Assembly: GCA_009841255.1 (NCBI GenBank)
Contig: VXMD01000026.1
Span: 1 to 64,000 of the forward strand
Length of the DNA stretch: 64,000 nt
Origin: Candidatus Poribacteria bacterium
GTDB taxonomy: Bacteria; Poribacteria; WGA-4E; WGA-3G
Direction of reading: 5' to 3'
The notes under the pieces are model-generated. The model worked only from the letters and a program-made list of their open reading frames with translations, searched no databases and was not told where the DNA came from. Position numbers and translations under genes: made by a program. Shown here piece after piece: positions 42,692 through 51,943 of this stretch (position 1 is its first letter; each line of letters opens with the position of its first letter).

Positions 42692-44609
42692 CGGAAACGG
42701 AAAAACCAATCTCGTCAAACCGCATATTCTGCTGATTGGGCTCGTGCTTGTTGCCTTTAATAGTTACTGGTGCCTGATGGGGACAGAGGTGTGGCATTCT
42801 ACGCAGTTGACGATCGCTTCTCTGTTCTTCAACGCCGTTTTTACCCTCCTTATTTTCGTACTCGTCAACCTACTACTCCAAAGATTCTTGCCGCGTCTGG
42901 CGATGTCGGAGGCGGATTTGCAGACTATCTACGTGATGGTCGTGATGCTGACGACTATCAGCGGGCATACGATGATGGGCTATCTGATTCCTGTCCTCGC
43001 ACACGCCTTCCAGTTCGCGTCGCCAGAGAACGAATGGATTCCACTTTTCGGGCATCACGTCCCGACGTGGATTGCCATCAAAAGTCCACGCATCTTGGAC
43101 GGGTTCTACGAAGGGGACTCCACGCTCTACACCTCCAGCACTTTAGACGCATGGATACCGCCGGTAATCGCGTGGTCGAGTTTCGTCATTGTGCTCTGGC
43201 TGACGTTGTTGGCAGTGACGGTCTTTCTTCGGAAACAGTGGACGGAAAATGAACGGCTGAACTATCCGATCGTCCAACTCCCATTGGCACTCACGAGCAA
43301 TCCGAAACGCTTCTTTACTTCGCCGTGGATGTGGCTCGGCTTCGCACTCGCGGGGAGCGCAGAATTGCTGAATGGCTTGAACTATCTGTTTCCCGATGTA
43401 CCCTCCCTCCCGATCAAGGGCAAAACGATCGGTCAATTCAGCTCAAAGCCGTGGAGCGCGATGGGACCGATCCATATCTCCTTCTATCCGTTTAGTATCG
43501 GTTTGATGTTCTTTACGCCGCTGGATCTCTCGTTTTCGTGTTGGTTTTTCTGGCTTTTCAGCCGCATCCAACTGATTGTAATCGACGCGTTCGGCGGGCG
43601 GAACATTTATCATCTCGAACAGCAGATGGGTGCCTGGATTGCGTTCGGGTGTATTCCGTTGTGGATGGGACGACGGCATTACGGACGCATTCTTCGGAAG
43701 GTTTTCGGGATCGCACAACGTCGTGGGGAGCTGGCACCTGACGATTCTCGTGAGCCGATGCGTTATCGGACTGCAGCGGGACTGTTCACCGTCGGGATGC
43801 TGTTTCTTTTCTTTTTCTGTCATCAGATGGGGATGACCTTCTGGGCAATCGGGCTTTTCTTCCTGTTCTACTTCCCACTGGTCATCGGCATCACACGTAT
43901 CCGTGCTGAAATTGGACCGCCATTGCATCAGCTCATCTTTGTCGATCCTGGGCGGACGATGGTGCTTGCGTTAGGCACACGTCGGCTCGGTGCCGCCAAC
44001 CTGACGGGATTAACGTTCCTCTATCCGTTTGTCCGCTGTTTCCGCGCGCATCCCACGCCGAGTGAGCTGGAGGCGTTCCGTCTGGCAGAACGGAGCCAGA
44101 TTGGGTATCGGCAGCTGCTCATCGGTATGATCTTGGCGATCGTGTTCGGTATCCTGATAACGTTCTGGGCATATCTACACGTCCTCTACGATATGGGTGC
44201 CGGGAGCAAAGCACGCGGCTGGATCGTCTATATGGGATGGGAGACGTTCAACCGCTTGCAAACGTGGCTTGTCAGTCCACGAGAAACGGCTGTGCCGGAA
44301 CTCAGCGTTGTCGGTGGTAGTTTCCTGTTCACGATATTCCTGATGATGATGAAGATCCGATTTCTCTGGTGGCCCCTACATCCGGGCGGTTATGTCCTCG
44401 TGAGCGGGACGGGGATGGGCGGTTTGTGGTTTCCGATCTTTCTCAGTTGGTTGGCAAAAGCGGTTGTATTGAAGATCGGCGGTGTGAAACTCTATCGACA
44501 AGCGGTGCCATTTTTCTTAGGTTTGATTTTGGGAGATTATACACTTGGATGCGTCTGGAGTTTGATCGGATTGGTGCTGGAGATGCCGACGTATATTGTG
44601 TGGCATTGA
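42684..44609 (+). CDS. Polytopic membrane protein, DUF6785/DUF6784-like, copy 2
   Basis: 641 residues, a tandem paralogue of 39965-41893 offset by about 2.7 kb. The same 12-14 helix layout and conserved loops are present; differences cluster in short stretches (for example NYLFPDVPSLPIKGKTIG for SFLFPEIPSLPIRNRVLG). Several blocks of more than 50 bases are identical in DNA (around 41405-41460 and 44122-44180), consistent with recent duplication or gene conversion. The start overlaps the end of the phosphopantothenate synthetase gene. Substrate unknown. Confidence 0.88.
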   Translation: MANGNGKTNLVKPHILLIGLVLVAFNSYWCLMGTEVWHSTQLTIASLFFNAVFTLLIFVLVNLLLQRFLPRLAMSEADLQTIYVMVVMLTTISGHTMMGYLIPVLAHAFQFASPENEWIPLFGHHVPTWIAIKSPRILDGFYEGDSTLYTSSTLDAWIPPVIAWSSFVIVLWLTLLAVTVFLRKQWTENERLNYPIVQLPLALTSNPKRFFTSPWMWLGFALAGSAELLNGLNYLFPDVPSLPIKGKTIGQFSSKPWSAMGPIHISFYPFSIGLMFFTPLDLSFSCWFFWLFSRIQLIVIDAFGGRNIYHLEQQMGAWIAFGCIPLWMGRRHYGRILRKVFGIAQRRGELAPDDSREPMRYRTAAGLFTVGMLFLFFFCHQMGMTFWAIGLFFLFYFPLVIGITRIRAEIGPPLHQLIFVDPGRTMVLALGTRRLGAANLTGLTFLYPFVRCFRAHPTPSELEAFRLAERSQIGYRQLLIGMILAIVFGILITFWAYLHVLYDMGAGSKARGWIVYMGWETFNRLQTWLVSPRETAVPELSVVGGSFLFTIFLMMMKIRFLWWPLHPGGYVLVSGTGMGGLWFPIFLSWLAKAVVLKIGGVKLYRQAVPFFLGLILGDYTLGCVWSLIGLVLEMPTYIVWH

Positions 44610-44703
44610 TACCCAAAAATGAGACGAATTTCTCAGAAACACTTGCACTTTAATGGTGTGTATGGTATCCTATACAATAACAGGGGATAAAGGAGGAAAT
44701 CCA

Positions 44704-44952
44704 ATGAATGTTCAAGAGTTGTATGACTTGCTATCAAAGCAATTAACTGAGATGGAAACGCGGTACACGAAACGGTTTGAGGTACTTGAGTCTCAGCTTG
44801 GGTCCGTCGATTCTCGGCTTCGGAATGTTGAAATAGACATTGCTGAAATCAAGGGGCGTAAAGCGGGATGGGAGTCTGCTCGAAATTGGATAGCCACCGG
44901 CATATCTCTTGTTGCCCTTGGTGTCGCAATAGCAGTGGCTTTATGGAAGTAA
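44704..44952 (+). CDS. Small coiled-coil protein with C-terminal membrane helix
   Basis: 82 residues from the ATG at 44704 behind AAAGGAGGAAATCCA; an in-frame ATG at 44653 has no such site. Residues 1-55 form a heptad-like coiled coil (LSKQLTEMETRYTKRFEVLESQLGSVDSRLRNVEIDIAEIK). The C-terminus is one membrane helix (WIATGISLVALGVAIAVALW). Architecture like hemolysin XhlA or small scaffold proteins; function unknown. It precedes the methyltransferase gene by 18 bases. Confidence 0.75.
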   Translation: MNVQELYDLLSKQLTEMETRYTKRFEVLESQLGSVDSRLRNVEIDIAEIKGRKAGWESARNWIATGISLVALGVAIAVALWK

Positions 44953-44970
44953 GGGCTCCTACCTTTTTCT

Positions 44971-46113
44971 ATGAAAACTACCCATAATATTCTTTTTCAA
45001 GATGCACGAGATTTGAAAGAAATCCCTTCCCAAAGCGTTGATCTCGTCGTTACCTCTCCGCCGTACCCCATGATTGATATGTGGGATGAGATGTTTAGTC
45101 ATCAGAATCCAGAGATTCAGAAGGCATTGGCATGCGGCGATGGGAAACAAGCTTTTGCGTTGATGCACGAGATTCTCGATGCTGTCTGGAGTGAAGTCTT
45201 TAGGGTTTTAAAGGACGGTAGATTTGCGTGTATTAATATCGGAGATGCGACAAGGACCGTAAAAAATGATTTCGGTTTGTATCCTAACCACGCCAGAGTC
45301 TTGAATTACCTCTTAGATATCGGATTTTCTGCACTTCCCGATATCCTTTGGCGAAAACAAGCCAACACTCCTAACAAATTTATGGGATCGGGCATGCTGC
45401 CTGCGGGTGCTTATGTAACGCTGGAACACGAATACATTCTGATAGTAAGAAAAGGCTCCAAAAGGGAATTTAAAACGGAAAGGGAAAAAGAAAATCGACG
45501 TGAGAGTGCTCTGTTTTGGGAAGAACGAAATATTTGGTATTCGGATGTTTGGACGGATATTAAGGGAACGGAACAGAAGCTCCCGAATACGATGTCGCGA
45601 TTGAGAAGCGCAGCGTTTCCTTATGAGTTGGCGTATCGACTCATCAATATGTATTCTGTGAAAGGTGATGTGATACTCGATCCGTTTCTGGGGACAGGAA
45701 CCACAACTGCGGCTGCCATGACATCGGGACGCAACAGTATCGGTGTTGAGATTGATGAGAGTTTTCAACAGGTTATTTGTCCGATTACGGACCATATTGT
45801 CGACTTTTCAAATGATTATTTGCACAACAGATTACAAAAACACTGTGCGTTTGTCGAAGACCGGATTCAAAACTCAGGAGCGTTAAAGTATACAAACAAG
45901 CATTACGGTTGTCCGGTGGTGACAAGCCAAGAACAGTTTATTTTCCTGAACAGTTTAAAAGAGGCCTACACGCGCCGAGATAACATCTTTGAAGTCGTGT
46001 ATTCAACCAAACCCCAAACTTGGAACTTTAATCAACCCCCAGAAACCTTAGTTCAGAATAAGGAGAAGTCCCAAACAAAACCTGTTCAACTCAGTATGTT
46101 GAATGCCCAGTAA
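44971..46113 (+). CDS. Type II DNA methyltransferase (probably N4-cytosine)
   Basis: 380 residues. Catalytic motif IV is TSPPYPMIDMWD, the SPPY form typical of m4C (and some m6A) methyltransferases of the beta type, where motif IV precedes motif I. The AdoMet-binding motif I follows late, as VILDPFLGTGTTTAAA (about residue 230-245). ALPDILWRKQANTPNKFMGSGMLPAGAY is the intervening target-recognition region. It overlaps or abuts a MjaI-like endonuclease gene, making a restriction-modification pair. Codon usage and base composition are more AT-rich than upstream genes. Confidence 0.9.
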   Translation: MKTTHNILFQDARDLKEIPSQSVDLVVTSPPYPMIDMWDEMFSHQNPEIQKALACGDGKQAFALMHEILDAVWSEVFRVLKDGRFACINIGDATRTVKNDFGLYPNHARVLNYLLDIGFSALPDILWRKQANTPNKFMGSGMLPAGAYVTLEHEYILIVRKGSKREFKTEREKENRRESALFWEERNIWYSDVWTDIKGTEQKLPNTMSRLRSAAFPYELAYRLINMYSVKGDVILDPFLGTGTTTAAAMTSGRNSIGVEIDESFQQVICPITDHIVDFSNDYLHNRLQKHCAFVEDRIQNSGALKYTNKHYGCPVVTSQEQFIFLNSLKEAYTRRDNIFEVVYSTKPQTWNFNQPPETLVQNKEKSQTKPVQLSMLNAQ

Positions 46114-46138
46114 CTTCATGTTGGACCAAGGGATCCGT

Positions 46139-46720
46139 ATGCGAATTAAATTAAAGAATGCTGAGATTCAAGAGTATGTGAACGCTCCTGCTAGCGAATT
46201 TCCAAAGTACACGACCCAATTAATGAATGTCGCAAATCAGAATTCTCAAGCGACACGACCGAGGCACGTTGGACAATTGAGCGAACTGATTCAAGAATTT
46301 CCGGAACAGACTTTTGAAGAATGGGTTATATGGTATCAAGAACACTATCCCGATGCGATTGATGAGGCAACAGATAGAATAATCTCAATGATAGAAAACT
46401 TCAAAGAGGCTGTGCAAAAAATTGACCGAACTTTGGTTAAATCGTGGGTAGAGGATCTTGTTCTCGTCAAAACGTTTGCTGGACTTAAATTTCAGGAGGT
46501 AATCTTGAAAAAGTTGGCAGAAATAAAGGGATGTGACTACCGTTTAGCAGAACCGCATGAAGAATCACAAGGTATAGATGGGTTCGTAGGCGAAGAAGCA
46601 TATTCCATCAAGCCCAGTACCTATGATGCAATGCCGACTTTAGCGGAGTCCATAGAGGTAAAGATGGTTTTTTATGAAAAGACGGCAGATGGCGTAGTGT
46701 TTGAAATACCAGAAGAATAG
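46139..46720 (+). CDS. MjaI-family type II restriction endonuclease
   Basis: 193 residues from the ATG at 46139, with AAGGGA five bases upstream; the frame is open to 46103 within the methyltransferase gene. The region FPKYTTQLMNVANQNSQATRPRHVGQLSELIQEF is what I associate with the MjaI family, whose founder cuts CTAG. A plausible PD-(D/E)XK core is IDGFVGEEAYSIKPSTY, with the ExK-like pair near the end. The match is from memory of the family, so the recognition site is tentative. Partner of the methyltransferase just upstream. Confidence 0.72.
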   Translation: MRIKLKNAEIQEYVNAPASEFPKYTTQLMNVANQNSQATRPRHVGQLSELIQEFPEQTFEEWVIWYQEHYPDAIDEATDRIISMIENFKEAVQKIDRTLVKSWVEDLVLVKTFAGLKFQEVILKKLAEIKGCDYRLAEPHEESQGIDGFVGEEAYSIKPSTYDAMPTLAESIEVKMVFYEKTADGVVFEIPEE

Positions 46721-46760
46721 GGAATGGTGAAAGTATACAACTATTTCAAAAGTAATAATT

Positions 46761-47504
46761 ATGACTGACAACAAATTTAAGGAGAGACTAAAATCACGGA
46801 TTGCCACATTTGCTGATGAAAAAAGAAAATTGTGGTTTGAAAATTATATTAAGCACGATACTAAATTTCGTGGCGTAGAAATATCTACAGTCACAACTGA
46901 ATTAAAAGGTTGGTATAGGTGCGAAAACATTACCAAGCTCCGGCTTGATGAGCAGTTAAACTTGGCACTTTCATTTTTTGAAGAGGAGTATGCTGAAGAT
47001 AAACTTGCAGGCATTTTATTCTTGCAACTTTATCTCTATGACAAATTTGATTATAGGGTGTTGCTTTCCCAGTTTGAGTCAATTTTTGAGAACGGGTATA
47101 TATACGATTGGAGTGTGTGTGATTGGTTTTGTATCAGAGTGTTGCGACAGCTGATCAGAGCCAATGGTAGAGAGTGTGCTGAAGCAATATCTAAATGGCA
47201 TACAGCCCAAAACGTATGGCAAGCCAGATGCTCTGTTGTCGCATTTTCCAATCTAACAAAAGACGCTGAGTACACACCACTCTTATTGAAATCAAATGCG
47301 AAATTGATTAAGAGAGAAGAGCGTTTTGCCAAAACTGCGGTGGGATGGATACTGCGGGAATTGTCAAAGATAGATAAACAGATAGTGGTGGATTTTATTG
47401 CGGAAAATCGTCAGTATTTTTCGAGAGAAAGTCATGAAAATGCGATAAAGTATTTTGATAAAGATGAAAAGAAAAAAATGAGAAAAAAATTAAAGCAAAA
47501 TTAA
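46761..47504 (+). CDS. AlkD-like DNA alkylation repair protein
   Basis: 247 residues of HEAT-like helical repeats, typical of the AlkC/AlkD family of DNA glycosylases that remove positively charged alkylated bases without base flipping. Family features seen: KRKLWFENYIKHDTKFRGVEISTVTTEL at the N-terminus, DWSVCDWFCIRVLRQLI with the DWx-D pair, and FAKTAVGWILRELSK near the C-terminus. It sits 40 bases after the endonuclease gene and shares its low GC content, so it was probably acquired with the restriction-modification pair. Confidence 0.82.
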   Translation: MTDNKFKERLKSRIATFADEKRKLWFENYIKHDTKFRGVEISTVTTELKGWYRCENITKLRLDEQLNLALSFFEEEYAEDKLAGILFLQLYLYDKFDYRVLLSQFESIFENGYIYDWSVCDWFCIRVLRQLIRANGRECAEAISKWHTAQNVWQARCSVVAFSNLTKDAEYTPLLLKSNAKLIKREERFAKTAVGWILRELSKIDKQIVVDFIAENRQYFSRESHENAIKYFDKDEKKKMRKKLKQN

Positions 47505-47627
47505 ATCTATCACGTAAATTGGGGGTTGGATTTCGCTATCTCTATCTATGTGAGTGAATCATCGAAAACAGAACGTTCGGTGGAAACTCAATAAAACCAA
47601 CCTTTCATCGCTCAACCCAACCTACGC

Positions 47628-49433
47628 CTATTTTTTTCGTTCCTGCTCCTTATACTGCAACTGATACAACCGATAATAGATGCCCTCCTGTTGCAATAAT
47701 TCATTGTGGGTGCCGGTCTCTCGGATTTCGCCGCGGTGCATCACGATAATCTTATCCGCATTTTGGATCGTCGAGAGTCGGTGCGCGATGACGACGGAGG
47801 TGCGGTCTGCCATTAAACGCCTAAGCGCATCTTCAATCAGAATTTCGGTTTCGGTGTCAACGCTTGAGGTCGCTTCGTCGAGAATAAGGATACTCGGATC
47901 GGAGGCTAACGCACGCGCAAAGGCGACCAACTGTTTCTGTCCAACGGATAACCCGCCGCCGTCCTCTTTAATCTCTGTGCTGTAGACCTGCGGCATTTTC
48001 TGAACGAACCGATCTAAGTGTACATCTTCCGCGGCACGTTTCACCTGCTCCGGCGAGATTGACGGATTCCCCAGACTGATATTCCGTTCGATGGAGTCGG
48101 AAAAGAGAAAGATATTCTGTTGCACAATACTGACCGCCTCCCGTAATTCCTTGACGTTCATCTCTCGGATATCTACACCGTCAATTAGGATCTGTCCCTT
48201 GTTAATCTCGTAGAATCGGCAGAGCAGATTGATGATAGAGGTTTTTCCCGCACCCGTATGCCCGACGAGTGCGACCTTCTCGCCCGGTTTCACCTTAAAT
48301 GAGACATCCCGTAAAACGTAATCATCGTCGTTATAGGCGAACCAGACGTTTCGGAATTCAATCTCACCCTTCAAAGTACCAGTGCCGCTTTTAGGGGCGG
48401 CAGAGACGATAGAGGGTTGTGTATCCAGCAGATGGAAGATGCGCTCGGAGGATGCCATTGCGTTCTGGAAGATGGTATATTTTTCGCTGAGTTCTCGGAT
48501 GGGCCAAAAGAAACGTTCGGCGTAACGGATAAACGCTAACAGCACGCCGAAACTCAGTGCCTCTTGCACGACCTGTCCACCACCGTACCAGATAATCACG
48601 GCTATCGCAAGAGAAGCAGTTACTTCAATCAGTGGGTGGAAAATTGAGAAATAGAAGATACTTCGCAGGTTCGCAGCGAGGTATCTCCGGTTGCGCTCGT
48701 TAAAACGGAGATGACTCCGCCGCTCTTGTGCGAAAAGTTGCATCGTCGTCATACCGACGATGTTCTCTTGCAAAAAGGCGTTGATTCGTGCGAGTTGCTT
48801 ACGTTGTTCCCGAAACGCACGGCGCGAATAGATCTGGTAGACGAGCGTTGCCCCGAAGATGATTGGAATCACGGTGAATGTCACGAGTGCGAGTTTCCAG
48901 TTATAGAGGAGCATTGCTGCCATGATCCCCAAAATCTGGAGTAGATTCGCGAAGACGGTAATCACACCGGAAGCAAAGAGTTCATTGAGGACCTGAACAT
49001 CTCCCATAACGCGGGTCATCAGTCTGCCAACCGGATTTTTATCAAAAAATTGGACGTCCAAGCGTTGCAAATGTGAAAAGAGCGTTTGTCGCAGATCGTG
49101 CATCACGTGTTGTCCGATCATCTGCATGCGGTATTCTTCAAAGTAACTGAATACGAATTCGCCAATCAATGCCAGGACGAAAAAAATCGCGATTGTACTT
49201 AATCCGTCCAATACGCCCGGGGTAATGTGCTCGTCAATACCACGCTGCAATAGGTAGGGTCCAGCTAAGCGTGCAAGTGTATTCCCGACCATGAGGAATC
49301 CGATGATGAGCAGTTGAAATTTGTAGGGTTTGAGATACGCCAAGAGACGCTTCATCAGCACCCGGTCATAGACTTTCCCGAGGTCTTGCTCTTCATCGCT
49401 ATATTCGTATAATTCGCCTCCCATGCCGAACAT
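47628..49433 (-). CDS. ABC exporter half-transporter with intact ATPase site
   Basis: 601 residues. The N-terminal part has six membrane helices (LLIIGFLMVGNTLARLAGPY onward); the C-terminal ATPase has Walker A GHTGAGKTS, signature LSVGQKQLVAFARAL and Walker B ILILDEATSSVD with the catalytic glutamate. Multidrug or lipid exporters of this type work as dimers. The adjacent gene 49904-51766 encodes a partner with a weakened Walker B. The ATG follows AGGAGG by nine bases; the N-terminal extension GELYEYSDEEQDLGKVYDR is typical of the second half of heterodimeric exporters. Confidence 0.95.
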   Translation of the reverse strand: MFGMGGELYEYSDEEQDLGKVYDRVLMKRLLAYLKPYKFQLLIIGFLMVGNTLARLAGPYLLQRGIDEHITPGVLDGLSTIAIFFVLALIGEFVFSYFEEYRMQMIGQHVMHDLRQTLFSHLQRLDVQFFDKNPVGRLMTRVMGDVQVLNELFASGVITVFANLLQILGIMAAMLLYNWKLALVTFTVIPIIFGATLVYQIYSRRAFREQRKQLARINAFLQENIVGMTTMQLFAQERRSHLRFNERNRRYLAANLRSIFYFSIFHPLIEVTASLAIAVIIWYGGGQVVQEALSFGVLLAFIRYAERFFWPIRELSEKYTIFQNAMASSERIFHLLDTQPSIVSAAPKSGTGTLKGEIEFRNVWFAYNDDDYVLRDVSFKVKPGEKVALVGHTGAGKTSIINLLCRFYEINKGQILIDGVDIREMNVKELREAVSIVQQNIFLFSDSIERNISLGNPSISPEQVKRAAEDVHLDRFVQKMPQVYSTEIKEDGGGLSVGQKQLVAFARALASDPSILILDEATSSVDTETEILIEDALRRLMADRTSVVIAHRLSTIQNADKIIVMHRGEIRETGTHNELLQQEGIYYRLYQLQYKEQERKK

Positions 49434-49497
49434 AGGTGGATTCCTCCTTTGTCAGTTAAAGGTAAAATTATAGTTATCAGTTACAAGAGGTTTTCGT

Positions 49498-49645
49498 TAA
49501 ATCCAAAGCCCGTAGCCTGCAACAATACGCAGAAATACGCAGAAACGCCCAAGCAATACGCAGAAATACCCAAGCAAAAACACGCAGGTGGGTCTACGGA
49601 GAAGCACGTATTTACAAAACCCACCTAACCGAACCGCAAGGTTTT
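49498..49645 (+). repeat. Dispersed start-codon repeat, copy between the ABC genes (1)
   Basis: It contains AAATCCAAAGCCCGTAGCCT, three CAATACGCAGAAAY units, CACGCAGGTGGGTCTACGGA and ACCTAACCGAACCGCAAGG. Here no gene starts after it. With the next copy it fills most of the 470-base gap 49434-49903, in which no gene is seen. Confidence 0.75.
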
Positions 49646-49760
49646 CTAATGATTCGCAAGGCGAGAAATAAAGTTGTCTGTGGATTCAACGGTTTCTCTC
49701 ATATCCGCTCTCCGCTACGCTTACGAGCTACAGGTTGGGTATTATTTTAATTTCCTAACA

Positions 49761-49910
49761 GTAGCCTGCAACAATACGCAGAAACGCCCAAGCAAAAACC
49801 CCAAGCAAAAACACGCAGGCGGGTCTACGGAAAAAGACTTTATCTCTCAAATCCACCTGACCGAACCGCAAGGTATAATTAAAAATCGAATCGCACGGTA
49901 AAATTAAAAT
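49761..49910 (+). repeat. Dispersed start-codon repeat, copy between the ABC genes (2)
   Basis: GTAGCCTGCAACAATACGCA, two CCCAAGCAAAAA units, CACGCAGGCGGGTCTACGGA, ACCTGACCGAACCGCAAGG and TATAATTAAAAAT, then a second short end CGCACGGTAAAATTAAAA. The element's right end overlaps the stop codon of the minus-strand ABC gene. Confidence 0.75.
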
Positions 49911-51766
49911 TCTTCGAGTTCCTCTTGCAAGAGTTGTGTTTCGTAGATGCCGGCGTAAATCCCGTTGTGTTCAAGCAGTTGTTCGTGTGTACCTGTTTCA
50001 ACGATGCTACCGTCATTGAGGACGATAATGTGGTCGGCATTTTTGACCGTAGAGATCCGATGCGAAATGAGGATCGTCGTGCGATCCTTCATGATCTCGT
50101 CGAGTCGGTTGAGAATCGTATCCTCGGTTTGGGTATCCACGTTTGCGAAGGCGTCGTCAAGGATAAGGATTTTGGGTTTAATGATAATTGCGCGTGCGAG
50201 TGCGCTCCGTTGGCGTTGCCCCCCGGAAATCGTTATGCCACGTTCACCGAGGAAGGTTTCCAATCCGTCAGGGAATTCTTCAATTTGTGCAAGGAGATCT
50301 GCGGAGTGTGCGGCTTCTTTTACCTCTTCATCGTCCGCTACTTCGAGGCCGTAGGTGATATTGTTTCGCAAATAGTCTGAGAAGAGAAACGGTTCCTGCT
50401 CCACAAATCCGATATTGGAGCGGAGAACGTTTAGCGGTATATCCTGAATGTCCACGCCGTCGATAAAGATGGTGCCACGTTCTGATTGACGGATACGAGG
50501 AATGAGGTTGACAAGGGTTGATTTTCCAGACCCCGTCCCACCGACAATCGCGAGCGTCATACCACGCGCAATTTTGAGGTTGATGTCTTTGAGTACAGGC
50601 GTTCCGTCTGGGTAATCGAAATTTAGGTTTCTAAACTCAATTTCGCCTTCAATGTTTTTGATACTCCATTTCACCTGTTCGCTGTCGAAAATTGCTGGTT
50701 TCTCATTGAGAACTGCGTTCATCCGATCCATAGACGCTGCCCCGCGTTCAAAGGTGTTGACAATGAAACCGAGGGTAATCATCGGACGGACGAGCATCAT
50801 GAGATAGGCACTGAACGCCACAAAATCGCCGAGTGTAATCTTCCCTTCAATGACATGGAGACCGCCCATCCAGAGGAGCACCACACCCCCGATACCCGGT
50901 AGGAAGCGGAAGAGCGGAAAGAAGAACGTCATCAATCGGATTTGCCGGTGGTTCCGTTCAACAAACTCGTGATTCAGTTCTTGGAAATGCTCGACCTCAC
51001 TTGCCTCAAGCGTATATGCTTTCACGACCCGCACACCCGACAAATTCTCTTGTACCTTGGTATTCAGTGTTGAGAACGCCTCTTGGATACTCTCATAATG
51101 GGCGTGTAACCGCTTTCCGAGAGAACGAATCAAAACTGCGAGGATCGGATAAGGCAGCAACGCAACAACCGTTAGGCTTGCGTCAATCTGAAGCATAATG
51201 GTAAGCGCGAACCCGAAAAACACTGTTGCATCAGCAGTGTACATGATCGCACTGCTCAGTACCATTCGGATGGCGTTTAGGTCGCTGGTGGCGCGTGTCA
51301 TCAGATCGCCGGTGCGGACGTTATCGTAATAGGAAGCGGAGAGTTTTTGGAGATGGAGAAAGAAGTCGGCACGGAGGTGAAACTCCATCTGTCTGGCGAC
51401 CCCTTGGATGATGCGCCGTTGGGCGAAACGGAGGATACCGGCAAAGAGCGCGACGCCGAAGACAAGAAGCCCGAAAAAAAGGACTCGACCCGTGGATACT
51501 GTAAAGTCTGGGTCCCTAATGGCGCGTTCTAACTCGTCAAAAACCCTTTGCAGGATCTTTGGACTGATCAGCAGGATCCCATTCGTTAGAATCACGAGGA
51601 CGAAGCTGATTGAAATGGCGTATCGATACCGAATGATGTACTTCTTGAGACCGAGCAGACTACGAATGGTGAGACTCCTTTCCGGCGAATGCGTTTTGCC
51701 GTATGGTGTTGTGTTAAGAGAGTATTTTATATTTTGACGTGAATTTCGGCTATCTGTATTAATCAA
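49904..51766 (-). CDS. ABC exporter half-transporter with degenerate ATPase site
   Basis: The longest frame gives 620 residues from a TTG. A better-supported start is an ATT codon at 51665-51667, because AAGGAG lies seven bases upstream of it; this would give 587 residues, beginning just before the first helix (RSLLGLKKYIIRYRY). Six membrane helices are followed by an ATPase domain with Walker A GGTGSGKST, signature ISGGQRQRSALARAI and Walker B ILILDDAFANVD, where Asp replaces the catalytic Glu. This matches the non-catalytic half of heterodimeric exporters such as BmrC/TM287. Partner: 47628-49433. Confidence 0.93.
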   Translation of the reverse strand: MINTDSRNSRQNIKYSLNTTPYGKTHSPERSLTIRSLLGLKKYIIRYRYAISISFVLVILTNGILLISPKILQRVFDELERAIRDPDFTVSTGRVLFFGLLVFGVALFAGILRFAQRRIIQGVARQMEFHLRADFFLHLQKLSASYYDNVRTGDLMTRATSDLNAIRMVLSSAIMYTADATVFFGFALTIMLQIDASLTVVALLPYPILAVLIRSLGKRLHAHYESIQEAFSTLNTKVQENLSGVRVVKAYTLEASEVEHFQELNHEFVERNHRQIRLMTFFFPLFRFLPGIGGVVLLWMGGLHVIEGKITLGDFVAFSAYLMMLVRPMITLGFIVNTFERGAASMDRMNAVLNEKPAIFDSEQVKWSIKNIEGEIEFRNLNFDYPDGTPVLKDINLKIARGMTLAIVGGTGSGKSTLVNLIPRIRQSERGTIFIDGVDIQDIPLNVLRSNIGFVEQEPFLFSDYLRNNITYGLEVADDEEVKEAAHSADLLAQIEEFPDGLETFLGERGITISGGQRQRSALARAIIIKPKILILDDAFANVDTQTEDTILNRLDEIMKDRTTILISHRISTVKNADHIIVLNDGSIVETGTHEQLLEHNGIYAGIYETQLLQEELEEF

Positions 51767-51943
51767 GTTTCCGATAATGCGAAGAGGTCTCTTCCTGTAG
51801 GAGCTAGCTGTGCTCGCGACTTCTCAAAAACGCGTAAAGGTGCATCCAAGAATGTGTATCAGTAAATCATCATCTGTTCAAAACGTAGTAAAATCTACCT
51901 ATGTAACCGTTATGATGCACAAAACTATCATCGAGGAGTCGAT

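Noticed and set aside
44971-47504. Prophage or integrative element around the restriction-modification genes
   Set aside because: There is no integrase, tRNA attachment site or structural phage gene; only base composition suggests acquisition.
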